This document shows positions 1 to 9,704 of a DNA stretch of 49,028 bases, one piece after another. Every line of letters starts with the position of its first letter. Position 1 is the stretch's first letter. Source of the DNA: Choristocarpus tenellus KU-1152. Taxonomy: Eukaryota > Phaeophyceae. Under the pieces are notes generated by a model. That model saw nothing but the letters and a program-made list of their open reading frames with translations. It was not told the DNA's origin and did no database searches. The DNA lies in assembly GCA_964200185.2 (NCBI GenBank), contig CAXNAD020000010.1, forward strand, positions 1-49,028, given 5' to 3'. The position numbers were made by a program, and so were the translations under genes.

Positions 1-173
1 GTGTTTGTTAGGAAGTGTCAATATCCATGTTTTGGTCACACGTTTTCATAACGTATACACTTTCCCTATTCCGAACCGTTTTGGAGTAGGAAAATGTCAT
101 AAAAGAACCCATGGGAAGCCAAGCCCCAAATGGACAAACAGGGAAAAATTCGTACCCTCTAAGATACTTTCAC
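1..173 (+). repeat. MITE-like repeat, copy 1 (left end outside window)
   Basis: This is the right part of a short repeat that recurs at 3130-3379, 5938-6221 and 8619-8870. Shared blocks include TTTGTTAGGAAGTGTCAATA near the start and GCCCCAAATGGACAAACAGG followed by TACCCTCTAAGATACTTTC at the end. The terminal block is the inverted repeat seen at both ends of the complete copies. Orientation is arbitrarily called plus; copy 3 has the same orientation and copies 2 and 4 are reversed. The element has no coding potential and is most likely a non-autonomous DNA transposon. Confidence 0.75.
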
Positions 174-1929
174 TCAGTGATTACCGCACATTCATGAGGA
201 TCCTACCTGGAGATTCGACCACGAGTCAGTGATCGATCGTTGTTTGACTCACTATCATGAATGAGTGCAGGGAGTGTAACCTGATCATGAAGAGAGTTGT
301 GAGCTGTTGACATGGAGGTTTTGATTGAGAGAAGGACCTAGTTTCTCGACGCTGCAGAGGTTGGGGACTGGAATGTTAAATATTCATCACGACACAACAT
401 ATGGCATATGCTGACAGATGTCTATCCGAAGCTGAAATGTGTTTGTGTGTTTTCAGGAGGTAATGGCAGAGTGGACTGAGTGAAGGCTTTGTGCAAGCGA
501 TGGAGTGTATTAAAATGTGTCATAATGTCAAAATCCAAAACATTTAGGATATTGACATTTGGATGATCTGCGATGGGTTTTATGAAGCTATGAACGGTCT
601 GTTGAACATGAAAAATGCCTATGAGATTGGCCAGAATTTTTAAGATCCAAAACATTTCGGATTTTGACATTTGGAGGATGATGGGCAATGTCGAGGATGA
701 GATATCTGAATTGGATGCAGGGAGGAATGTGACTGTAGTTGATGAAGTGTTGTGAAGTGGAAATATAGTGAAGGAGTGGAACCCACAACCTCTAGGATTT
801 GTCACATTAGAGTGTGTGATTTAGTGAGGGTTTGTGTGATGTGTGTAACAACTCTATGTGGCATGGGATATAATTGGTGGATGTGATGAGATCATGCTGT
901 AGTTGTTTGGCCACAAAAAAGGGTTGAGTGAAGAGTTGATCAACAGGACTCACAAACTATTCTTGAATTTTTTCTGACGACTTTTTGTGAAAATTTGGAT
1001 ATTTTGTTGTTTTGTTTGATTGATTGTAAAACAATTGAGGTTTTTGGTGCGTAGTAGGCTATGTGTTGAGATATTTTTGTCATATGGACACTAAAACAGG
1101 CAGGATGAGGTGTCAAATTATGGATATTCCCATTCCATTCATGGGAGATTTTTTTATTGTAACTTTCACTATGTGATGGGCTTTCTCTAATGTGCGCAAA
1201 AATTGGGAATTTTGTTTGTGTAGTTGGTCATATTTGGAGATGTGCGGTGCTAAGGGTGTGACAAAGGGGACGTATATCTGGGACTAGAGAATACTGTGAA
1301 GTACAAAAATTGCAACACTGGAAAATATCCTTTTCATTTGCCATGTGGAAGGTTTCCATTGTTTGGAATATTATGTTGATTCCCCGCATGAGAGAAAATA
1401 CAGGACATAGAAAATTCACCCTAGACGTGGGGGGGATACATTTTCTGCAATTACTGGAGGGCAGGAGGATCTGGAGGCACATTCCCTATGAAGGTGATGT
1501 CTTGTAGGTGGTGCTCTGGAGGAGTCATTCCATGTGGGACAGCTGGAGTAGTATGTCGTTTGTGTGCCCCTATTTGTTCTTGTTTCCTACAGACATACAC
1601 ACCTGTTTTCTTGGTTGTAGCTGAGATGAGGAGTGAGGTGTAGGGGGTGGGTGTGACTCGTCCCATTGATAATTATTTTTCATTTTTAGTGTTTTATTCT
1701 ATATTTTCGGAACTGCAAACTGGAAAAGGGGGCAGATATTCAGATGGATAGTTAGGAAATTATTTCGGAAAGATGTCTCTTAAGTGTCAATAAATTTGGA
1801 TGTAAGCAATTTGATAGAAATAAAATTATGCACAATATAAGTAATTAATACTCTTTATTGAGAAAATTGCTTTTTAACAGATTACTCTGCAAAACTATTT
1901 AACTAACTTTACAACATATCTAAAATAAG
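174..1929. other. Unassigned intergenic DNA with local degenerate repeats
   Basis: I recognise no gene here. Between about 420 and 790 a motif (ATCCAAAACATTT followed by GGAT.TTGACATTTGGA) occurs twice about 112 bp apart, at 533 and 645, which suggests an old tandem duplication. The rest is AT- and TG-rich, and the short open frames overlap each other on both strands without family resemblance. From about 1690 onward the base composition becomes markedly more AT-rich, leading into the bacterial-like fragment that follows. Confidence 0.5.
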
Positions 1930-2213
1930 TTTTAAAGATACCTCACAGGATTGCTGGCGTATTTCAGCCCTTGTTCCAGAAAAGTATTTCGTACAAATAT
2001 GCTTTTGACTTAGCCAAATCATAAATTTTTTTAGGTTTCAATGAAATTGATTTATCAAAGATACTATAATCAGGACTAAAGGTAATTTTTGTTCCTTTTA
2101 GCTTTTTGAGGGTTGATGCTATTTCCAACTTAGTTTTAGGTATTCCTTTAGAATATTTCTGAGTATAGGAAGTACCACTTCTAAAAACTTCTAATGTATT
2201 TGTTCTATTCTGT
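1930..2213 (-). pseudogene. parE-like: Bacterial-type topoisomerase subunit B (ParE/GyrB) fragment
   Basis: The minus strand from about 2213 to 1964 is open for about 83 codons without a start codon. It reads like the end of the GHKL ATPase domain of bacterial type IIA topoisomerase B subunits. Recognisable blocks in order are LEVFRSGTSYTQKYSKGIP, KGTKITFSPDYSIFD and KKIYDLAKSKAYLY. The first two match the 'V.RDG..Y.Q.FSRG.P' and 'GT.I.F.PD..IF' blocks of GyrB/ParE. The last is closest to the 'LYKMARSKAYLF' block of alphaproteobacterial ParE. A TGA ends the frame at 1964; a shifted frame just beyond, containing GTRAEIR, may continue the similarity, implying a frameshift. GC content is far below that of the host exons. 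The ATP-binding part and the toprim domain are absent, so it cannot be functional. Family assignment rests on pattern memory only; GyrB or an organelle-targeted nuclear gyrase is the alternative. Confidence 0.68.
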
Positions 2214-3129
2214 TGTTAGGTAATTACTAGGTATGGTATTATTTTCCAGTATGCATCGGGGCATTGTATTTTGTTTTGGGGTTGAATGCTCTGTTGATGG
2301 CTTGATTTAGTGAAATGGTGAGGTGTGAACATGTATGTGTTGATTTGTTGGTGTGAAAGATGTATGGATGCTGCAGTGTTTTAGGAATGTTAGAGAGAAG
2401 TTCTGATCATACATTGCAGTTCCAGTCCAAGAGTTGCAATACCATGGTTGTTTCAAAAAATTACAGTAGGGTTGTGAGTTTGAATTGGAAGAGAACGACG
2501 AGTTCAATTTGCAAAGTGAATAAAGCACAAATGAGATATACATTTCAACCTTTGGTTCCAAGAGCAGTGGGTTGAAAATGGTTCAAATTGAAGATCAACG
2601 TACATATGTTAGGAATGAAGATTAAAATATTTTTTGCAAGATACAGTATATATCTGAAGAGGAGAGAAAGACATGAATTTGAGACCAACATCTAGGAAGC
2701 AGAGACATATAGCACTGGGGAAGATGTTGAAATGGAAATTTTGGTAAACCATATCATTGAATTTCTTGTCAATCAATTATTATTTGGGGAACCTTTGAAA
2801 TGGTATGATGTATAAGTTGTATCGTCTAATGTTAAAACAAAATTCAAATATACTGAGGAAGCTGTTAATGGTTGCTTCTATATTACCAGAGACAAAGTAG
2901 ATATGAAGAAGTAGCAGAAATAATAAAAGGAAGAACATTATGATATTCTCTCTTACATTTTGTAGAATACATGTTCATTCTTCGGGAGGGGAATTTTTTA
3001 AATCAACAGGATACGACCCAATTGTTATTTAGGTGTGCATGGCAATATGTAATAAAATATTCTAATAACCTCTAGTATGGTTAAGCGTGTAGTGCAATGT
3101 GAAGCTTAAACATTTTGGAATTTATGAGT
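2214..3129. other. Unassigned AT-rich DNA with one decayed open frame
   Basis: No gene is recognised. On the plus strand one frame from about 2672 to 2915 reads like coding sequence. It is acidic and lysine-rich and includes EPLKWYDV and VNGCFYITRDKVDMKK, but stop codons interrupt it near 2693 and 2811. I cannot place it in a family. It may be part of the same foreign or decayed insertion as the ParE-like piece, or chance. Confidence 0.3.
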
Positions 3130-3379
3130 CAAAGCATTTAAGAGGGTAGAGTTTTGTCCTGTTTGTCCGTTCGGGGCTTGGCTTCCCATGTTTTTTTTTA
3201 ATGTCTTTTTAGGTTTTCTGTGTGAACACAGTTACCTCAAATGTACATGTCTATGAAAGGTGTGTCCCGAGCAAGGATATTGACATCTGCTAACAAACAC
3301 AATAAACAAAATTAATCAAAATTGCAACATTGGATTTATGACCCCAAACAGACGCAACCCTACCCTTGTAAATGGTTTG
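3130..3379 (-). repeat. MITE-like repeat, copy 2
   Basis: A complete copy of about 250 bp, reversed relative to copy 1. The left end CAAAGCATTTAAGAGGGTAG and the right end CTACCC...GTAAATGGTTTG form an imperfect terminal inverted repeat. The inner blocks GTTCGGGGCTTGGCTTCCCA and GATATTGACATCTGCTAACA match copies 1, 3 and 4. It has no open frame of note and no clear target-site duplication. Confidence 0.75.
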
Positions 3380-5937
3380 GGTCTATATTTTCATCACCTA
3401 AAATTTTGTTTATTTTGCACCATATAAGTATGACCTCATTCATTTCGTGCAACATATATGTAGCCTATGTTGTGGGTTTGATTATATGAGAAGAACCACT
3501 TTGAAGCATGGTGATTTTTTTAATGTCGAATTTTATATATAGGATTTAGGAGGAATAACATGGTACAAGTAAGGACACAACAAAATCAAGTTTATGTGTG
3601 GGTTAAGGAGTATGAACGATTTCCCCTTGTCCAAAGGGAGATGTGTGCATAGTAAATTCAGAAATGGTATGTATTGTAATGGGGGTTTGATATTTGGTTT
3701 TGTTGAGGCATGAAACACTATTGTAAAAGAAACAGTGGTTTGTGTGTGGTTCATCAGCATAAGAAATATAGGAAGAAGTGTATGTGTGAGATGATTTGCC
3801 TGTTTAACTGTTTTTGTGTTTGTCTGTTTCATTCTATACATATGTTTGTCTGTTATGCAATTAGCATGTGGCCACATGTGTGTGATTATCTATCCCGTCT
3901 CACGGTCTGTGGTACACCAAGTTTGTAGTGGATGAGTGAGTGCAAATACATTGGTGGTTGTGTATGTCTGTAGTTGCCAGTGACTTTGTTGGCGTCTGTG
4001 AGAATGTATCTGTTTCACTATGTGGTATGCACCATTTATTTTTGGTGTGTGTGATGAGTAAATGTTATGGTATTAGTGTTGCAATTGGGTTATGTGGTGT
4101 GTTTTGGTATGTGTATGTGGTGTGTGTGAGTACATTATTAATGGTGTGTGTGTGTCTTATGCTCTTAGTACATCGACATGCATCTGTATCTGCGACACAA
4201 TGCAGTACACAATGGTTTGCTGTTGTCTGTGCCTGTGTTGCAATAGTGTACACACATGTGCACATTTGTTTCTTGATCGGGCCTGTATTCTTGTGCGACA
4301 CACTAGCATTGTGTGTATTTTTCGAGTTTGAAGGCTAGGCCATGTAGTAGTGGCTAGGTGTAGTACACTGGAGATATAGGGTGTCGAACTATGAAATATA
4401 TAGGAAAGGAAACATGGCATGGTCGGCAATGGTAGCCCGCACACATGTGAAGAGACAAGGTATTATGTTTTGAAGTATCACAATCCAAATAATAGTGGTA
4501 ACGGTATTGTTTAGTTGCATGTGGCACATGGATTGCTTGTGGGAGGGATGCTGATGTATTTTTGCAATGTCCCATGTACAAGGCATGATCTGACATAGTG
4601 TGAGTACACTGGAACAGATGGAATGTGTTAGGAAAGTATAGAACTTGCCTGTTATTTGCACTTCAACCTTGCTTAGTGTTTCATCCAGTCACGCAAGTGG
4701 TATGTCCATATCGCAAGACACAGTTCTCAGGAAGTTTGTGCAAATCAGTGTGTTTATACTTTCTCCTGGTGTAAGGGGAATCTGGTACTATCAATGGGGC
4801 AGGAGGTCATTGTCGCCCATGACATCTGTATAGAAAATTTTCATTATCTGACAATTATTCCAACTACAGGGATGAGCACACAACTATCTGATGTGTGGGG
4901 AGAGAGAGAGTCGTTGTTGTCAGCCCTGTCAGTCACCTGCCAGTGCAATCCAATATTTCCAAACTTGGCATTCCTGCTCTGCTGATTCATCCCAATGTCA
5001 TCCCAGTAAATTGTATGCAAATATGGATTTTGTGTTTGGACATAGTACAGGCTAGTATGAGAGAGAAGTGCAAAATAAATGACAGAGACGACAGTATAAT
5101 GACTTATTACACACACATTTGGATCGCTGTATGATCACTGGTGTTGTTTTGGATATATGCACTTTCCTTCCTTTTACAAAGTACCTAGAATATACCATTG
5201 AGTGTATTTATTGACATCCATCCATGTTAACATGATGGGTAAAATACTGTTGTGCGCTGGTCATACACCACCCACCACTGCAAGCAAAGTTAGGATAAAA
5301 ACATGAGAACTTGCTGTTATGTTACAGCAGTTGTGTAGCCTTAGTGATACATTGCAGCATGCTCGTGGTAAATGAAAGGTGATCCATGCACTTCTCTGAT
5401 ATTCAGCAAATTTCATGCAACTCTCTTGTTTGAGATGGGAACACATGCACCAATAAATTGGTTTATGTTACAACAACCGCAACCAATGGAGCATATTCTG
5501 TATTGGATGCAGAAGGACAATTGTGAAACTTGGAACACACCCAACACTTTTTACAGAACCAACTTATTCAAAATTAAATAAACAGAAAATGCACACATAG
5601 CGTTAATTCCATCCACCCCTTTTCCAAACATTTCTACATGCATACATCTCACAACTTGATACATGGGAGGGGGAGAGGAGGGGCTTTGTGGGGGGGTCTC
5701 TACATCTTTCTATAGCAAGAGTCAATATCCTTGCTCGGGAAAAACCTTCCATACTCATTTCCTTGGTATGTTATCTGTCATCAACAGTGTTTGAGGGTAG
5801 TTCTGCCTATTCTTGTGCTATATGATGACGTGCGATGGCACACTTGCTTCCACAAATTGCATTTTGATTGAAACTTGTTCAGTTTGTGTGGTTCTGACAA
5901 ACCTCCTTCAGAGAATGTGGTAAGTGAGAGCACAAAT
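3380..5937. other. Unassigned intergenic DNA, TG-rich
   Basis: No gene is supported. From about 3940 to 4330 the plus strand is strongly TG-rich (TGTGTG, GTGTGTGAG and similar), which creates long open frames on both strands with low-complexity Cys/Val or His/Thr composition. I treat those as spurious. At about 5703-5765 there is a short partial match to the MITE-like family (AGAGTCAATATCCTTGCTC...CCTTCCATA). Confidence 0.5.
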
Positions 5938-6221
5938 GCAGATTCAAAGCATTTCAGAGGGTAGCCCAGTGTCCATTTGGGGTCATAAATCCAATGTTGC
6001 GATTTTCATGTAATTTGGGTTATCATGTTTGTTAGCAAGTGTCAATACCCTTCCTCTAAAAACACCTTTCATAGCCATGAATATTTTAACTACTCCGATA
6101 TGTTTTGGACTAGGTAACTGTGTTCACAAAAAACCAAAAAAAGAGCATAAAAAATCTGCAGGAAGCCAAGCCCATAACAAACAGGGGTAACCTTCTACTA
6201 TCTGAAATGCTTTGGATCTGC
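5938..6221 (+). repeat. MITE-like repeat, copy 3 (best terminal inverted repeats)
   Basis: A complete copy of 284 bp in the same orientation as copy 1. Its two ends are inverted repeats over 21 positions with a single mismatch (5938-5958 against 6201-6221; core CAAAGCATTTCAGA). Inner blocks shared with the other copies include GTCCATTTGGGG, GTTTGTTAGCAAGTGTCAAT and GGAAGCCAAGCCC. Length, inverted ends and lack of coding capacity fit a non-autonomous DNA transposon. No unequivocal target-site duplication is visible. Confidence 0.85.
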
Positions 6222-8618
6222 AGCAAGATGACACAAAGTAGGAGATTGATGCAAACGGAACTGGTGTCTCCTGTACATGACCTTGTAAGATGCAGTGTTT
6301 TAAGGTTATGTTGTGTCATTTGTTGGTTTATTGATCTGTTTTGTGCCCCTCCAATCTTCTCATCTTTAAACTTACCTTCCCTCCTCACATCGTCTCCTTT
6401 TTACTTGTTCTTTTGTTATAGTCAGCTATGAGTCTGGTGAAGAAATCACTGGAACGCGTAATGGAAGCATAGACAGCTCTCAAGAGTGACAGATATGTCA
6501 CAGTGTCTCTCATCATCCCTAAACAGGAGGAAGTGAAAAAAATCTGTATGCAAATGTGCAGGAGTGATGATGATTGATTTCATGCACTACTTTGAAGATA
6601 CAAGCAGGTACATTGCCCAGTACTCTCAGGGTGAGAATAGGCAGCCAAGAGGATATAAATGGAGGCAGGTCCTGGCTACATGCCGTCAACAATCTTTTCT
6701 TTGCCACATCAGGTCCATCCAATCTGAAAAAACACTACTCGTTGTATGTCACACAAAGGAAACAGAGGGAAAGGGACAAAGAGGGAAGCAAGAAAAATTT
6801 ACTCAGAAAGAGAAACACAATTGCCGTGTCCTCCCTTCTAATAGGTCCTTATAGACGTATCCAGAACCAGCTACTCACAGGTACTCTTTGGCTTCATTGT
6901 GATTTCCTGTGACAAATAGCATCTTTTGCTTCTTGCCTTCATCTTGTAGGGCAGGCGGGCTGATTAGCTTTGCAGCTGTTCTCTCTGAGCATGTGGGCTA
7001 GTATCTCAAGGCAGTGCCTTCCACTGTTGTCTGCCTTGCCAGTACAGTTTCCTGGCTATGACCGCTTTGCAGATTTTGCTGTAGGACCGATGACTTGCAA
7101 AGTTGTGTGGATTCATCATAGAGGGCGTCCATGTCCCTTTTCCCCATGGCATGGCCTTCAAACTCATCTTGAGCATCTTGTGTCCTTCCACATCTTTCAG
7201 TTTTATGTCTCTTGTGCCTCAGATGTGCATTTTCAAGTTCCCTGCCCGCCCTCTCCAGGCAATGTGTATGCAGAAGGGTACCTTCCTCAAGCTGTTCCTC
7301 AATTTGTGTTGACATGTCCCAGGTGGGAAGTTGTCACTGTCATAGTCTTTGTCCCCACCCTGTAGACCACTGGATCCAGCTCATCCACATGGATATTGAA
7401 ACCTCAAAGTCCAGTTGCTGTCTCTTGGGATAAAGATGTATCCTGAGAAGACAAGAGGAGATCTGCTGATGTTATACCTGTTGTTCTCGGCACTCAATGC
7501 CTGCTATTGGCTGGGGGAAATAATATACTCCAGAGTACACACTCTGTTCTTCATCAAGTCAGGTAGGAGTTTAACCTGGAACTGGGGGATAAGAGGTTGT
7601 GGTGGAATGTCCCATACTGGAGTCCAATTGAACAATCCCCTTCCCAGCACCACAGGTGAAAAACATCTCCCCTTTATACGAACTTCTCATCATGTGGAAA
7701 ATCTTCTTGTATCCCACTTCTGCTACTAGGTGAGCATCCTCCACTGCTTCGATTTGGTCAATATAGTTGTAGATAATGAACTTGTGGTACAGGATCAGCA
7801 GTACATTTACATGGCTATCCCTTGGAAAGCACATCTCCACTGATCAACTTGAGTTTCTCCATTTCCTCTTGGGCATTAGCTTCCCTAAACTCTTGGGCAT
7901 TACATCTGGCAGCGTCCTCCACCATTCCTTCCTTGTTGCAGTTGTTGGGACCCTGATCTGATCTTTCCTTGGCACCCACCTCTTCACCTCTATCTTTTGT
8001 TGTTTGCCATGTTGGGACTTGTTGCTTGGGGTGTCGATAACTTGAGAATTGGCTTTGAGTTGTGAACCAAAATCTGTCACAGTTGCTAGTCTAGTCCAGT
8101 TCTCCCTGACCAAAAAAATATGGAACTGAATATTTATTGAGGTATCAAGCGTTACACAGACTTGAAGCTCAAGTCATAAGTTTCACCCGATTATATCATC
8201 AGAAATGAACATATATACATAGGATGAGATAATTGCAATTAGCGATGTGACAATTGAACAAATTAAAAAATTAAAATGTTGCCTAGAAACCTAAGTGAAA
8301 ATCTTGATTAGCAATTCCCTCTATAATGCTATTTATACTATGTACTGAATTAGCAAAATGATAACTGATTCTGAGGCGAGGATCATATCTGTAGTATTCC
8401 GTTTGCTTGCCGACCAACAGGGGGCAAGAGTTTATTCGATATTGAAGCTGAGATTTTCAGATTACAAGGAGATATCTTAAAACAACAAAGGGGGTGAAGG
8501 GTTGCAGGGGTGGTCAGAAATAATCTGGTGTTGTGGTGTTGATGGGTTTGAACTCACGGCATTGCAAAAAAATGATTGTCAACTTTGATTTTTGCAATGT
8601 CAAAGTTGCCATCAAAGT
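6222..8618. other. Unassigned region between inverted MITE copies 3 and 4
   Basis: No gene is recognised. Several minus-strand open frames look mildly coding-like, notably 8113-7844 (89 codons, rich in Lys/Arg, with KSQHGKQQKIEVKRWVPRK) followed by 7840-7571, but they lie in different frames with stops between. Plus-strand frames at 6970-7365 overlap them. Because this stretch is bracketed by inverted copies of the same repeat, it could be the remnant of a larger transposon with long terminal repeats. I see no transposase motif to support that. Confidence 0.35.
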
Positions 8619-8870
8619 GAAAGTATCTTAGAGGGTACGAGTTTTGCCCTGTTTGTCCATTTGGGGCTTGTCTACCCATGGTTTCTTTTATGACATTTAC
8701 CGACTCCAAAATGTTTAGGAGTAGGTAAAGTGTGTATGTTATGAAAAGGTGGGTCTTGAACATGGATATTGACACTTCCTAACAAACACGATAACCAAAA
8801 TTTCATCAAAATGGCAAAATTGGATTTTGGCCCCCAAATGGACGCGGCTCTACCCTGTAAGATACTTTGC
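8619..8870 (-). repeat. MITE-like repeat, copy 4
   Basis: A complete copy of about 252 bp, reversed relative to copies 1 and 3. The ends GAAAGTATCTTAGAGGGTAC and TACCCTGTAAGATACTTTGC are inverted repeats. Just inside them GTCCATTTGGGGC and GCCCCCAAATGGAC are also inverted, so the terminal repeat extends to roughly 45 bp with mismatches. Inner sequence is close to copy 1, for example GATATTGACACTTCCTAACA. Confidence 0.82.
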
Positions 8871-9704
8871 CTCACTAATAGTGTGAGTATGGTCTAGGCA
8901 GCGTGTCAGTATTGACTGGAGGTTGCTGCACTTCCTCACATGGTTATCGATGGCCCGAGTAACCCCAGGCAATTTTATGGGCTTCATCGAGGTCTATTGG
9001 ATTAACGAGAAGGCCTACATACTTCAGTTTGTAAAAAGGGTCAAATACTTCAAACAATAGTCCATCTCTTAACTGCCCTGTCGCACATGGTTATCAACCA
9101 TTCTAGCACCGAGACGTGCACGGATTGAAGGTAAAGATAAGAGATGCGAGGGCATTCTAAAAATTCACAATCCTCACCTCGACGGCAAAGCAACGTGGGT
9201 AATCAAGGATTGGTTTCCTGTTCAAGTGTATCAGCTCTCAAAGCCAATGTACGTATCTGATGAAACAAAGGTCTCGTTTGAAATGACCTCGCAGGGCCCA
9301 CTTTACCTTCATCATAGCTTCATCTCGAGCCAAATAGCACTCCCTTCAGTACACTACACCCAAAGAATGGGCGAAACCAACCTGTCTTCAGTACCCAAAC
9401 CAGCGCCAACTAGGTTGTCAATATGGAGGTTTGAAAGGTAAAATACCTATCGGATTTGGGTAATCACACACCCGTAAAGTTAAGGAACATAAAAAGATTG
9501 ATAAAAAGAACCAAAATATAGAAAATGCCCAACATACTTCCAACAAATGTTTGAAAACCAACCAACCAATCAATCAATATGATGTACTACTCCCCTTCAA
9601 CTTATTGGAAACCCTAGAGTTGAGCTAGGTAGACACCAAGTCCTCATCGACAACCACGCCTTGCTAGTGTTGTTGGATATACTTTACTCTTTGATCCTCC
9701 AGGG
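8871..9704. other. MTR4 upstream region
   Basis: No coding feature is supported. The segment should contain the promoter and 5' UTR of the helicase gene, but I see no convincing TATA element or initiator. A 12-base word (CACATGGTTATC) occurs at about 8937 and 9085; its significance is unknown. The open frame at 9226-9441 has no family resemblance. Confidence 0.4.

Noticed and set aside
3940-4338. 132-codon plus-strand frame and overlapping minus frames
   Set aside because: The stretch is TG-rich low-complexity DNA; both strands are open because of composition and the peptides show no domain.
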